Part shown: piece after piece, positions 50,748-59,993 of the stretch
Layout: the number at the start of each line of letters is the position of its first letter
How positions within the stretch are numbered: the stretch's first letter is position 1
NCBI RefSeq assembly: GCF_002028405.1
Contig: NZ_CP020046.1
Location: 372,001-436,000, forward strand
Length of the DNA: 64,000 bases
Origin: Thiomonas intermedia
GTDB lineage: Bacteria > Pseudomonadota > Gammaproteobacteria > Burkholderiales > Burkholderiaceae_C
Direction: 5' to 3'
Program-made: the position numbers and the translations under genes
Notes under the pieces: model-generated
The model's database searches: none
The model's input: only the letters and a program-made list of their open reading frames with translations
Told to the model about the DNA's origin: nothing

Positions 50748-51329
50748 TCACGAGTTCGCGTCGATGCCCTTGCGCACGGCATCGAGGATCTGATCGGACA
50801 GCTCGGGATCGGCGCTGATGGTCGCGCGAGCCAGGATCAGGCCGCCGACCATCGCGGCGAGCGCCACCATCGCGCGCTCGCGCTGCGCCTCCTTGGCCGC
50901 CCGCCCCGGATTGCGGATCAAGCTGGAGAACTTGTCGATATAGCGCCGCATGCCCGTAGCCAGGACACCTGACAGGGGTTGACCGCCGCGTGCGGCATCG
51001 ACCGCCAGAGCGGCGACCGGGCATCCGTTTTCCGGCGCATCGCGATGCGCGGCGCTGAGGTACTGGGCGATGCGGTCCGCTGCTTCCGTGGCCTGGGCGT
51101 CGGCACCCGCGATGTCGGCGATGCTCCAGTCGAACGCGCTCTCGCAGGCCTCGAGAACCAGCGCCTCCTTGGTCTCGAAATGCCGGTAGAAGGCGCCATG
51201 GGTCAGCCCCGCCGCGCGGCAGACATCGACGACGCCGGTCGCCTCGACACCGCGTTCGCGCAGCATCCCCGCCGCGGCACGAACCAAGGCCTCACGGTGC
51301 TGACGCACCACGTCCTGCGAGACTCGCAT
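50748..51329 (-). CDS. TetR-family regulator
   Basis: A 193-residue repressor. The N-terminal helix-turn-helix region reads GVVDVCRAAGLTHGAFYRHFETKEAL (residues 34-60), the TetR signature; the remaining helices form the ligand domain. AAGGAG lies 7 bp before the ATG at 51329. It is divergent from the ketosynthase gene and ends convergent with the HNH gene. It probably controls itself and the ketosynthase through the dyad in between. Confidence 0.9.
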   Translation of the reverse strand: MRVSQDVVRQHREALVRAAAGMLRERGVEATGVVDVCRAAGLTHGAFYRHFETKEALVLEACESAFDWSIADIAGADAQATEAADRIAQYLSAAHRDAPENGCPVAALAVDAARGGQPLSGVLATGMRRYIDKFSSLIRNPGRAAKEAQRERAMVALAAMVGGLILARATISADPELSDQILDAVRKGIDANS

Positions 51330-51369
51330 GGCCACTCCTTTTGATGATCACCGTAAGCATTGTATGTAT

Positions 51370-51385
51370 GATGATGTCGATCATC
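51370..51385. promoter_or_regulatory. Candidate TetR operator
   Basis: GATGATGTCGATCATC is a dyad with 6-bp arms, lying in the 72-bp region between the divergent TetR and ketosynthase genes and overlapping a TATGAT -10-like sequence (51367-51372 region). Inferred from position. Confidence 0.45.
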
Positions 51386-51401
51386 TAACAAGCGAGGCAT
51401 C

Positions 51402-52676
51402 ATGGGAACGTTTCGACGCATCGTCATCACCGGCATGGGCGTGGTCAGCCCATTGGGCCGCGGCAGCGCGCTGAGCTGGCAACGACTGCTCGCGGGCCGC
51501 TCGGGCGTGCGCACCCTGCCGCCCGCATGGACCGACGACCTGCAGGTCCGCGTCGGGGGCCTGGTTCCTGACGTCGGTGCAGATCCCGAAGGCGGCTGGG
51601 ACCCGACCCGCGTGGTCGAGGCGAAGGATCTGCGCAAGATGGATCGCTTCATTCCGTTCGCGCTCGATGCCGCCGAACAGGCTTTGCGCGAAGCCGCCTG
51701 GCCGGCGGCCGACGTCGGGCAGGCAGAGCGATGCGCCACCGTGATCGCGTCCGGGATCGGCGGCTTCGGCGCGATCGCCGAAGCGGTCCGGACGACCGAT
51801 ACGCGCGGCGCCAGGCGCCTGTCGCCGTTCACCGTCCCCTCGTTCCTGATCAACCTGGCCGCCGGACATGTCTCGATCCGGCATGGTCTGAAGGGGCCAC
51901 TGGGAGCTCCGGTCACCGCGTGCGCGGCCGGAGTCCAGGCCATCGGCGACGCCATGCGCATGATCCGTCTCGGCGAGGCCGACAGCGCCGTCTGCGGCGG
52001 CACCGAGGCCGCCGTCCACCCCGTCAGTCTCGGCGCGTTCGCCAGCGCCAGGACGCTGTCGACCGCCTTCGCGGACGCACCGCAGCGGGCGTCCCGACCC
52101 TTCGACCGCGACCGCGACGGATTCGTCATGAGCGAGGGCTCGGCCATGCTCGTGCTGGAGTCCCTCGAGCATGCGCTCGAGCGGGGCGCCCGCCCCCTGG
52201 CCGAAGTCGTCGGCTACGGCACGACGGCCGATGCCTACCACATCACCGCGGGGCCCGAGGACGGCGAAGGAGCCTGGCGCAGCATGTCCCAGGCGATTCG
52301 CGATGCGGGCCTGCAGCCGGCCGACATCGACCTGCTCAACGCCCACGCGACCTCGACGCCGGTCGGCGATCGCAGCGAGATCGAGGCCATCAAGACCGTG
52401 TTCGGCGGAGGCAAGGGCCCCGCGATCACGGCGACCAAGGCCGCGACCGGCCACCTGCTCGGCGCTGCCGGCAGCCTGGCGGCCGTCTTCGCGGTCCATG
52501 CCTTGCACCACCAGATCGCGCCCGCGATCCTGAACCTCGAGAATCCGGATCCGGCCGCCGCCGATCTCGACTTCGTCACCGGCGCGCCCCGCGCGCTGTC
52601 CCTGGAGCATGTCCTGGTCAACGGCTTCGGCTTCGGTGGGGTCAACGCCTCGCTGGTGCTTCGCCGTTGGGCTTAG
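51402..52676 (+). CDS. Beta-ketoacyl-ACP synthase II (FabF-type)
   Basis: A 424-residue condensing enzyme that elongates acyl chains by decarboxylating malonyl-ACP. The nucleophile C174 (VTACAAG), H315 (NAHATSTPVGD), K346 (TKAATGH) and H351 complete the active site. Length fits FabF. GAGG lies 8 bp before the ATG. It is regulated as a unit with the divergent TetR gene, not within a fatty-acid operon, so it is probably a second, conditional FabF. A link with the polyketide genes at the left end is possible but unsupported. Confidence 0.92.
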   Translation: MGTFRRIVITGMGVVSPLGRGSALSWQRLLAGRSGVRTLPPAWTDDLQVRVGGLVPDVGADPEGGWDPTRVVEAKDLRKMDRFIPFALDAAEQALREAAWPAADVGQAERCATVIASGIGGFGAIAEAVRTTDTRGARRLSPFTVPSFLINLAAGHVSIRHGLKGPLGAPVTACAAGVQAIGDAMRMIRLGEADSAVCGGTEAAVHPVSLGAFASARTLSTAFADAPQRASRPFDRDRDGFVMSEGSAMLVLESLEHALERGARPLAEVVGYGTTADAYHITAGPEDGEGAWRSMSQAIRDAGLQPADIDLLNAHATSTPVGDRSEIEAIKTVFGGGKGPAITATKAATGHLLGAAGSLAAVFAVHALHHQIAPAILNLENPDPAAADLDFVTGAPRALSLEHVLVNGFGFGGVNASLVLRRWA

Positions 52677-52730
52677 CCTGTCTTCCTCGGCATCCGCGTC
52701 AAGCATGCGAGCGAGGCCTGGCTCCGCGCG

Positions 52731-53630
52731 TCACAAGACCTGCGGGACCGCCGCGGCGAGGAAGTCGAACACCGCCCTGACCCGCAGATTGCTGCGGATC
52801 TCCCGATGCACGGCCAGCCAGACCGGCAGCGCCGGGATCGGCAGTTCGGGCAGGATCCGGCGCAGGCCCGGCTCGCGGTCGGCGAGCCAGGTCGCCGCGA
52901 AGCCGATCCCCAGGCCGGCGAGCAGGCACTGCCAGTGCACCAGGTGATCGTCGCTGCGCACCCGGAACGCGTCCCGCGTCACCGCCACCCCCACACCCTG
53001 GAGCCCGCGCACGATCTGGTCGTCCTGGTCGAAACCGATCAGGTCGTGATGCAGAAGGTCCTGGGCCGTTCGCGGCACCGGCCGGCGGCGCAGGTAATCG
53101 GCGCTGGCGTAGACGCCGATGCCCACCGTGCCGATGCGACGCGCGATCAGTGAGGCCTGCTGCGGCCGCACCATGCGGATGGCGATGTCGGCTTCGCGCC
53201 GCAGCAGGTTGCTGATGTGATTGGAGGCGACGATGTCCACCGTCACGCCGGGCAACTGCCGCCGCATGTCGACCAGCACGCCCGGCAGCAGCTGGGCTGC
53301 GACGACCTGGCTGGCGCTCACGCGCACCGATCCACCCAGCTCGCTGCCAAGGCCGCTGAGTCTGCGCGCGATGGACTGCGCGCTGTCGTCCATGCAGCGC
53401 GCCTGGTCGGCGATGGACAGGGCCGCCGCCGTCGGAGCCAGGCCGCGGCCGTTGCGTTCGAACAGGGTCGCGCGCAACTGGCGCTCCAGTTCGGCCACAT
53501 GCCGCCCGATGGTCGGCTGGCTGCTTCCAATCTGGCGCGCCGCTCCGCTCAGGCTGCCGGTGTCGAGCACGGCGAGGAAGGAGCGGACCAGCATCCAGTC
53601 GAACGATTCCGGCGACGTCGTTTCATTCAT
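52731..53630 (-). CDS. LysR-family regulator
   Basis: A 299-residue regulator. The winged helix lies in residues of about 10-70 (SFLAVLDTGSLSGAARQIGSSQPTIGRHVAELE), and the rest is the substrate-binding fold. The ATG at 53630 gives the family's usual length; the open frame continues to 53942 but overlaps the reductase gene. It is divergent from the reductase and very likely its regulator. Confidence 0.9.
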   Translation of the reverse strand: MNETTSPESFDWMLVRSFLAVLDTGSLSGAARQIGSSQPTIGRHVAELERQLRATLFERNGRGLAPTAAALSIADQARCMDDSAQSIARRLSGLGSELGGSVRVSASQVVAAQLLPGVLVDMRRQLPGVTVDIVASNHISNLLRREADIAIRMVRPQQASLIARRIGTVGIGVYASADYLRRRPVPRTAQDLLHHDLIGFDQDDQIVRGLQGVGVAVTRDAFRVRSDDHLVHWQCLLAGLGIGFAATWLADREPGLRRILPELPIPALPVWLAVHREIRSNLRVRAVFDFLAAAVPQVL

Positions 53631-53718
53631 TTGTGCATATCTCGAATACGTTTCCCTGCAATTGTGAATCCTTGAAGCGGCGACAACAATGGCCCCATCT
53701 CGAACTGGAGCCATTGCG

Positions 53719-54687
53719 ATGTCCGTGCCACAGAAGGTCCTGATCCTCGGCGCCAACGGCCGTTTCGGGCGCGTCGTCCGGCGCGCCTTCGCCGAGGCCG
53801 GCTGGGCGGTCATCGCCCAGGCGCGCGGGGCGTTGCGCGACGCGGGCGACGGGTGCGTCCGCCACCTTGCGCTCGACGCGTCGAGCCCCGCGGCCATCGT
53901 CGACGCGGCCCGCGGCGCCGATGTCGTGGTCAATGCCCTCAACCCGATCTACACCCGCTGGGAGCAGGAGGCGCTGCCGCTGAACGACGTCGCGGTGGCG
54001 ATCGCGCGCGAACTCGGCGCCACCCTGATGTTGCCGGGCAACGTCTACAACTATGGATGCGAGATGCCGCCCGTAGTCACCGACTCGACGCCCGAGAGGC
54101 CGAGCACCCGCAAGGGCGAGATCCGCTGCGAGATGGAGGCGCGCATGCGGGCCGGCTGCGCGCGCAGCATCGTCGTGCGCGCCGGTGACTTCTTCGGCGG
54201 CCCGGGAAGCGGCTCCTGGATGGACCAGGTCATCGTGAAGGACCTTCGTCGCGGCCGCATCACCTATCCAGGCCCGCTCGATCTTCCCCACGCCTGGGCC
54301 TATCTCCCGGATCTGGCGCGCAGCTTCGTCCTGCTGGCGCAGAAAAGGCAACAGCTTCCCCCCCACGCCGCCCTGCTCTTCCCTGGGCACACGCTGACCG
54401 GGGCGCAGCTCGTGGCCGCGATCACCGACGCGGCGCTGCAACTCGGCGTACTGGACGGCACGACGCCGCCGCGGGTGCGCTCGCTGCCCTGGGGGGCGAT
54501 CGGCGTCGCGCGCATCGTCAACCCCATGTTGCGCGAAATCTGGCGCATGCGCTATCTGTGGCGGGTCGGGCACCAGATGGATCCGTCGGGGCTCGAGGCG
54601 GTGATCGGGCCCGCGCCCTCAACGCCGTTGGCCGCTGCCATTCGGGATGCCATGCCCATCATGCTGACCGCGGGAGATCGGGGATGA
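53719..54687 (+). CDS. NAD(P)-binding Rossmann-fold reductase or epimerase
   Basis: A 322-residue protein of the atypical short-chain dehydrogenase/NAD-dependent epimerase group. The nucleotide-binding motif is LILGANGRFGR (residues 9-19); PGNVYNYG near residue 107 stands where the family's active-site Tyr segment lies. The start is the ATG at 53719 with GGAG upstream rather than 53689. It ends overlapping the next gene (ATGA). The substrate cannot be assigned; regulation by the divergent LysR protein is likely. Confidence 0.8.
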   Translation: MSVPQKVLILGANGRFGRVVRRAFAEAGWAVIAQARGALRDAGDGCVRHLALDASSPAAIVDAARGADVVVNALNPIYTRWEQEALPLNDVAVAIARELGATLMLPGNVYNYGCEMPPVVTDSTPERPSTRKGEIRCEMEARMRAGCARSIVVRAGDFFGGPGSGSWMDQVIVKDLRRGRITYPGPLDLPHAWAYLPDLARSFVLLAQKRQQLPPHAALLFPGHTLTGAQLVAAITDAALQLGVLDGTTPPRVRSLPWGAIGVARIVNPMLREIWRMRYLWRVGHQMDPSGLEAVIGPAPSTPLAAAIRDAMPIMLTAGDRG

Positions 54688-55175
54688 CCGTCTCCTGCGG
54701 TGGGCTGTTGATTGCGCTAACGGGTCTGTCCCTGGCCGGATTCTGGCTGCTTCCCGGCGGCGGCGTGCTCGATCTGCGCCGGCTGGCGGGCGGGCGCATG
54801 CAGCCCGTCCTTCGCCCGGCCTATGGGAGCCAGACGCTGTCCGCCTTGCTTGACGCATACGGAGACATGGGCCGCGGCTGGTTCGGCCGCATGCTGCGTG
54901 CGGACCTGGTGTTCCCGATGCTCTATGCAACTGCGATCTGGACGCTGGTGGCGCAACATGGAGCGCCACGGACGCACCTCGCCCCGCGCATGGCACAAGC
55001 CGCCGGAATTGCGGCAGCGGGATTCGACGAACTCGAGAACATGCTTCTGCTGCGTGTCCTCGGCGCCTATCCGCTCCGCCGGCTGGGACTCGCTCGACTG
55101 GCAGGCGTCATGACGCTGGCGAAGACAATCTGCCTGGTCATGGCGATCGGGAGCCTTGCGGTCATGAACGCATAG
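54684..55175 (+). CDS. Small polytopic membrane protein
   Basis: A 163-residue protein with about four hydrophobic segments (residues near 5-25, 70-90, 105-125 and 140-160). It overlaps the reductase stop by four bases, so the two are translated together. Family not recognised. The short conserved-looking segment FDELENMLLLRVL resembles uncharacterised membrane proteins next to oxidoreductases. Confidence 0.65.
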   Translation: MTVSCGGLLIALTGLSLAGFWLLPGGGVLDLRRLAGGRMQPVLRPAYGSQTLSALLDAYGDMGRGWFGRMLRADLVFPMLYATAIWTLVAQHGAPRTHLAPRMAQAAGIAAAGFDELENMLLLRVLGAYPLRRLGLARLAGVMTLAKTICLVMAIGSLAVMNA

Positions 55176-55281
55176 ACGGCTGGCCAACCAAGCTTTGCCT
55201 GGCCCAAGATGGTGTCCAATCAGCCAGAGCAGGCCGGCTCGGGACGCTGTCGGGGGAGTACCTCCGGCAGCACCGACATCG

Positions 55282-57483
55282 TCAACGCTGTCGCTCCTGC
55301 TCGCGGCTGACCTGCCTCATCAACGCGTCGTAGCTGTCGCCCAGGCGCTGCCGCGTGTGCTCGTTGATTTTCGCGATGCTTTCGCCCGCCCTGTTTCCGT
55401 CCTCGACCGCGCGTATCCACAGCCGCGCCGCACGGCTGCGCTGGGCTGGGTTCGGTGCAAACTCCCACGCATCCAGTGCCTGATCGATGTCAGGGTACGG
55501 GTGTTTCCTGCCGCCTTGATCTGCCCGCCCGGCAGGCATCCCGATGGGCGCCTGAGGTTTCAAGGACTTGCCAGACATCCGACCCGATTCCTCCACAGTT
55601 TCTGTGGACAATCCTGCCCGCACAGCGCCCATGCGCGCCTGCTCGTCCGTCACGACGGCGGCAAGGTCGGCATCAACGACGCGGATGCCCAGGCGAATGG
55701 CCTGGCGGGCAGCCATCTCCCGAAACTCGGCACTGCCGGTGATTTCCACCTGACCGCCATATTTTTGCGCCGCAATGCGAAGTGCAGCTTCGAGGCTGTC
55801 AGCACCCTTGTCGTGCACCTCGATGCGCGGACCCGTGTCGGTAAACACCTCCCGGCCACGGGCATCGCGGTAGCGCACCCGCTGCCGTCGCTGGTCGATC
55901 TGTGCATCCAGTTCAGCCAACACCAGCTTGCGTAGAGGCTCGATGTCCTCGCCCTCGATGCCGTCGCGCTGGTGCCTGGAGGCCCCCTGTTCCCGGTAGC
56001 GAATGCCGCGCAGCGCGGCCTGCGCTGCCATGTCACCCTGCTCGGCCTGACGCTCCAGCCATTTGCGCCAGACCTCGCTGCGCGGAAGCTTGGCTGAGAG
56101 GGCTTTGCGTTCTTCGGCCTGGCGCTTTTGCAACGCTTCGCGCTCCCGCGCCGACGACCAGGCCCAGAGGGACAGTGCGACGCTGATCGACTGCCCTTCC
56201 CGCCGGGCGACGGCGTAGGCCAGTGCCCTCGCTTTGCGCTGCTCGGCCCGGAGGAAGGCGCGTTCGCGCCTTTGCCGTTCGCGCAGGTCGGCACGCTGCC
56301 TCGGTCTGTCCCGGCGCAGTGAGTCCTGCTCGGTCTTGAATCGCTCGGCAAGCGCAACACGTGCCTCCGCCCGCTGTTGGCGGCGCCACGCCCGTTGGTC
56401 GTCTGTGCTGCCCGGGTTCGGCGAGACTGGGGCGCCTGCTCGGCCTTCCGCCTGCTTCCTTGACGGTTGCGGAGGTTGAACCTCCCGACGCACGGCCTCG
56501 ATATGCAGGGAGTAGACGGGGCGTAGGTCAGGCACGGCTCCCAGCGGAACGAACGGCCCCAGACGCTTCTCCAGTTCGCCCTTGCTGGCCCAGCGACCGA
56601 GCTGCGAGGCCTTCCCGGCGAGCACCCGGCCATCAGGCAGGCGGGTGGTGACCACCAGCCCCGATCCCTTGGCCTGCATGGTGACGCCATGCCTGGCCAA
56701 TGTCTGATGAACGTCGCCCCAGGTCGGGGCGGCGCAGCTGAGACATTCGCGCAGATCGTGGGCTGGTGATCCGGCGACCCAGGTTTGGAAAGACTCGGCC
56801 CCCTGCCGGTGTTCCGATGCGGATGCGCCACGCGTGAGGCGAGGTTGATCGCCTTCTTTCACCAACCCTCGCTCGCGTCGTTCCGCACGGCTCATGCGCA
56901 CGACTTTCGGACCAGAGGGGGAATCCAGCGTGATGAACGGCCCATTCGCTCGTTCCTGGCCGAACTCGATCTCCAACTCGCGCATGCAGCGGTCGAGGAT
57001 CAAATAGTCCTTCTTGAATGGCGGGCTGATGGCCAGGAGCGATTCCGGGTGCACCCGGTTGATGACCAGGTGCACATGGTCGTTGTCGGTATCGCGGTGG
57101 ATGGCCCAGGCCGCCTGATGGTCGCTGTAGCCCAGCGCCTGCATCACGTGGCGACACGCGCGCTCGGCCTGCTTGGCCGTGGGACATTCGCCTTCCTTCC
57201 AGTTGATGGCAACGTGGTAGACCGGGTTGCCGTGGAACCGGCCCTTCGCACGGCAGGCGCCGGTCGTGCTGTCGCAGACGCCGGCGAGGTCTTCGGCATA
57301 GGCGAGGCGGTTTTCATGAAGCTCCCAGTACAGCGCTTCGTCAGGGATGTTGATGTGCCCGGCTTCCAGCATCTCCCCGGCGGGCAACGTACTCCTGGGG
57401 TCGGCGCGCATGACGTAGCGCATGACCGGAGCGAATCCATTTCCGGTGGCGGAATGCTTCAGGGTGATGACCTTGGCGAGCAT
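55282..57483 (-). CDS. traI: Relaxase TraI (MOBP type)
   Basis: A 733-residue relaxase. The N-terminal domain has a candidate nicking tyrosine Y23 (MRYVMRAD), and the metal motif HRDTDNDHVHLVINRVH with H129, H136 and H138, the MOBP motif III. The C-terminal half is charged and holds a QRxxR-rich coiled part and a segment (KYGGQVEITGSAEF) seen in LPD7-type polyvalent proteins. The ATG at 57483 overlaps traJ. The enzyme nicks oriT and leads the strand into the recipient. Longer frames to 58389 overlap traJ and traK and are spurious. Confidence 0.92.
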   Translation of the reverse strand: MLAKVITLKHSATGNGFAPVMRYVMRADPRSTLPAGEMLEAGHINIPDEALYWELHENRLAYAEDLAGVCDSTTGACRAKGRFHGNPVYHVAINWKEGECPTAKQAERACRHVMQALGYSDHQAAWAIHRDTDNDHVHLVINRVHPESLLAISPPFKKDYLILDRCMRELEIEFGQERANGPFITLDSPSGPKVVRMSRAERRERGLVKEGDQPRLTRGASASEHRQGAESFQTWVAGSPAHDLRECLSCAAPTWGDVHQTLARHGVTMQAKGSGLVVTTRLPDGRVLAGKASQLGRWASKGELEKRLGPFVPLGAVPDLRPVYSLHIEAVRREVQPPQPSRKQAEGRAGAPVSPNPGSTDDQRAWRRQQRAEARVALAERFKTEQDSLRRDRPRQRADLRERQRRERAFLRAEQRKARALAYAVARREGQSISVALSLWAWSSAREREALQKRQAEERKALSAKLPRSEVWRKWLERQAEQGDMAAQAALRGIRYREQGASRHQRDGIEGEDIEPLRKLVLAELDAQIDQRRQRVRYRDARGREVFTDTGPRIEVHDKGADSLEAALRIAAQKYGGQVEITGSAEFREMAARQAIRLGIRVVDADLAAVVTDEQARMGAVRAGLSTETVEESGRMSGKSLKPQAPIGMPAGRADQGGRKHPYPDIDQALDAWEFAPNPAQRSRAARLWIRAVEDGNRAGESIAKINEHTRQRLGDSYDALMRQVSREQERQR

Positions 57484-57794
57484 GGCGGCCCCCGTCGCAA
57501 TGCCTGGGCGGCACGCTGCAGATCTTCGAGCACCCGCCAGAACTTCCGACGATCCTCGGGACCGGCCCAGCCTTTGTCTTTCGGGTATAGGTGCTTGAAC
57601 AACCGGCCAAGCTGGTCGATGCGCTCGGCCGTGTTCACGTCGGTGCGGCTGATGACCGGCCGCCGCAGAGCGCGTCGCCGGATGAGTTCCGAACGCGACA
57701 GACCTGCCTGACTGGCCTGCGCCGACAGGTCCTGCAGATCCGTCTCGGTGAACCGGATGGATACCCAATGCGTACGGGGCGTGTTCTGGTTCAT
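57459..57794 (-). CDS. traJ: Relaxosome accessory protein TraJ-like
   Basis: A 111-residue basic protein starting MNQNTPRTHWVSIRFTET, a ribbon-helix-helix type start, followed by SQAGLSRSELIRRRALRRPV as in TraJ/MobC proteins that bind oriT and load the relaxase. It overlaps traI by 25 bp. Its position next to the oriT region and opposite traK matches RP4. Confidence 0.82.
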   Translation of the reverse strand: MNQNTPRTHWVSIRFTETDLQDLSAQASQAGLSRSELIRRRALRRPVISRTDVNTAERIDQLGRLFKHLYPKDKGWAGPEDRRKFWRVLEDLQRAAQALRRGPPCSPRSSP

Positions 57795-58126
57795 GCCCTG
57801 GCTCAGTTGGCTGGGCCCCGCACATTGCCGCGGCCTGCCTGCGCCGAGGCGTGACCATCTGGTCGGAAGCCAGTGACGGTCGGGGGCAGGAACCGCGTGC
57901 AAGGTAAGGCGACGTGTCACGTTTTCCGCTTCGCTCCCAAACGCGTCCCGTCGCCACTTGGTCAGGCTCCGCCCGACACCCGGATTGCACACACCGGCGC
58001 CGTGTGGCCAAGGCGTCTCCGGCTGCGATGCTCCGCGGTACCCTTGTCGCATCGATCAGATCTGCGGGCCCACCCTGCAGAGTCCAGGAATCGGCCCCGC
58101 CACGTGGGTCACAACCTGGAGAGCCC
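57795..58126. other. oriT: Probable origin of transfer (oriT) region
   Basis: A 332-bp non-coding region between divergent traJ and traK, the place of oriT in RP4. It contains the palindrome ACGTGTCACGT (57912-57922) inside GGTAAGGCGACGTGTCACG, a possible binding or nic-proximal site. The RP4 nic core was not found, so the nick position is not called. Divergent promoters for the two tra operons must also lie here. Confidence 0.55.
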
Positions 58127-58702
58127 GTGGACGGCAGTGAGGACAGGGCCGACTCGCCATTCGATGCCCAGGCAGCGGCCGCGCAGGTTCCCGCCGCAGC
58201 GGCCGCGCTGCTTGCTGCGCTCAAGGCCAAGCGCGCCGCCAATGTGGCGGTGACGGCACGCGAATTTGCGCTCAAGAGCGTTCGCGGACTGGAGCCCGTG
58301 ATCGTCGATCTCTTCGACTCCGGGGCCACGCTGGGCGAGGTGTTCAACATTCTGCAGCAGGCCCTGCCCGCAGTGGCGCCAGCCGACATGCGCTACGCGC
58401 TCGCCCAGACGCGGGAGCGCTACCGGCTGAACACGCTGCCTGCGAATCAGCCGGCCAAGGTCAAGGCTGCCGTGCCAGCAGCGCGTCGCCGCGCTCCCCG
58501 CCCTGTCCCTCCAGCACGATCTCCTGCCCAGGGCGCGCTGGCGATTCGTGCATCGGATACCCCCGGAATCGCCGACCTGCCCGACTGGGCCGACGGCTCG
58601 GATCGCCGCCCGGATGAAAGCGACGCCGATTACGTCCTGCGCAAGAACCTCGAAGGCCCGCCCGAGGCGAGGCGCAACTTCATTGACTGCCACAACATCT
58701 GA
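58127..58702 (+). CDS. traK: TraK-like oriT-binding protein
   Basis: A 191-residue protein, Ala-rich and helical at the N-terminus, with the segment FALKSVRGLEPVIVDLF and a basic, Pro-rich C-terminus. It lies where RP4 has traK, divergent from traJ and upstream of traL and traM. In RP4 TraK wraps oriT DNA. The start is a GTG at 58127 preceded by TGGAGAG; the frame is open to 57914 but that part would cover the oriT. Assignment rests on context more than on a recognised motif. Confidence 0.68.
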   Translation: MDGSEDRADSPFDAQAAAAQVPAAAAALLAALKAKRAANVAVTAREFALKSVRGLEPVIVDLFDSGATLGEVFNILQQALPAVAPADMRYALAQTRERYRLNTLPANQPAKVKAAVPAARRRAPRPVPPARSPAQGALAIRASDTPGIADLPDWADGSDRRPDESDADYVLRKNLEGPPEARRNFIDCHNI

Positions 58703-58728
58703 ACCCTCTCACGGCAAAGGAATCGATC

Positions 58729-59490
58729 ATGCTCAAGACCTTCATCATCGACGGTGACAAAGGCGGTGTCGGCAAAAGCCTCGCTGCGCGCGCCCTGGTC
58801 CACCACTACCTGTCGCTCCCAGACGGCCAACGCCCTCGCCTGGTGGTCTATGACGCCGACATGTCCAACCCGGATGTCTGCGGCGACGGGGGGCTGAAGG
58901 CCGGCGGCGGGATCATGGGCACCGCGATGCTCGATCTGTCGACCGAGACGGGCTGGATCGACCTGGGAACCCGGGTGGCGATGACTGCCGCGGCCGCGGC
59001 CGACACCGAGTACCGCATCATCGTCAACATGCCGGCGCAAATCGGCACGCGCGCCTTCGACGGCTCGATCCACATCGTCACCGAAGTGCTGCGCGAGGGC
59101 AACGCGATCCCGGTCTGGATGCTCAGCCGCACCCAGGAGAGCATCCGCGCGCTGCAATACCGGCTGCGCCACATGCCGGCACGGTATGAGATCGGCCTGA
59201 TCGTAAAAAACCTGTTCTTCGGCGCATCGGACAAGTTCGCCTTGTGGGATGCCGACGATCTGCGCCAACTGCTGGTCGAGGAACGGGCCTGGACGGAGAC
59301 TGAACTGCCCGAACTCAATGACCAACTCACCGTGATGATCGGGCGGCGCCCGTTCCACGAGGTGCTTGCTTCCGGCATGGATGGGCGGCCCCTGCCGTTC
59401 GGCTACCGACTTGCCCTGACCTCCTGGTTGCAACGTGCGGGAGCCGCGATGGCGCAGGTGGAGTCACTCGATCCCCTGGGAGTTGCATGA
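58729..59490 (+). CDS. traL: TraL-like P-loop ATPase
   Basis: A 253-residue ParA/MinD-type ATPase with the deviant Walker A DGDKGGVGKSLAAR at residues 8-21 and VVYDADMSNPDV as the A' motif. Its place between traK and traM matches TraL of RP4, whose role in transfer is accessory. AAGGA precedes the ATG. No parB-like gene or centromere repeats are nearby, so a partition role is unlikely. Confidence 0.8.
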   Translation: MLKTFIIDGDKGGVGKSLAARALVHHYLSLPDGQRPRLVVYDADMSNPDVCGDGGLKAGGGIMGTAMLDLSTETGWIDLGTRVAMTAAAAADTEYRIIVNMPAQIGTRAFDGSIHIVTEVLREGNAIPVWMLSRTQESIRALQYRLRHMPARYEIGLIVKNLFFGASDKFALWDADDLRQLLVEERAWTETELPELNDQLTVMIGRRPFHEVLASGMDGRPLPFGYRLALTSWLQRAGAAMAQVESLDPLGVA

Positions 59491-59993
59491 TGGCCTACAG
59501 CAACTCGGAGCAGATTTTCATCGATGCCATGGGGGGGCTGCCCACGGAGGATCAATGGAAGGACATCCGATCACTGCTCGGCATCCTGAGCAAGGCGGGG
59601 TTCGAGGTCGACGATCCCTCGAACGCGCCGCACGTCACGTTGTTCGCCTGGGGCTGGGCGCGTTCGACCGGCCGGGCAGACGTGCTCGCTGCGGTCAGGG
59701 CTGCCGTCTTGGAGAGCGCCGGCGGACAGGCGCCCAGGGCACAGCCCGCCGACCTCGGGCCCGTGTTGGACGCACTGACCGCATTACGCACGGCGCCGGT
59801 CAGGATCGATCTGAGCGTGCTGCGTGAAGCGCTGCGGGAGTCGATCACCACCATCTCGCTGCTGACAGGCGGTCTGCTGCTGGCATTCGCCTTCTGGGCC
59901 GGCATGCTGTGGGGCCAGCACGAGATGCGCCCCCTGCTCGCGGCCAAGCAGCAGACCATCGACCAGTTGAGCGCCCGGTGGCATGCGCGCTGA
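59487..59993 (+). CDS. traM: TraM-like membrane protein
   Basis: A 168-residue protein with a soluble N-terminal part and one C-terminal membrane segment (about residues 128-150, LLTGGLLLAFAFWAGMLWG). It overlaps traL by four bases and the next gene by 11 bp. Its position is that of TraM in RP4, an accessory transfer protein; the identity is by context. Confidence 0.7.
   Translation: MMAYSNSEQIFIDAMGGLPTEDQWKDIRSLLGILSKAGFEVDDPSNAPHVTLFAWGWARSTGRADVLAAVRAAVLESAGGQAPRAQPADLGPVLDALTALRTAPVRIDLSVLREALRESITTISLLTGGLLLAFAFWAGMLWGQHEMRPLLAAKQQTIDQLSARWHAR

Noticed and set aside
55282-58389. 1035-codon version of the relaxase
   Set aside because: The upstream 300 codons would cover traJ, the oriT region and traK; the MLAKVITLKH start at 57483 is the canonical one.
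58729-59490. ParA partition protein
   Set aside because: It has the deviant Walker A motif but sits between traK and traM with no parB or iterons; TraL fits better.
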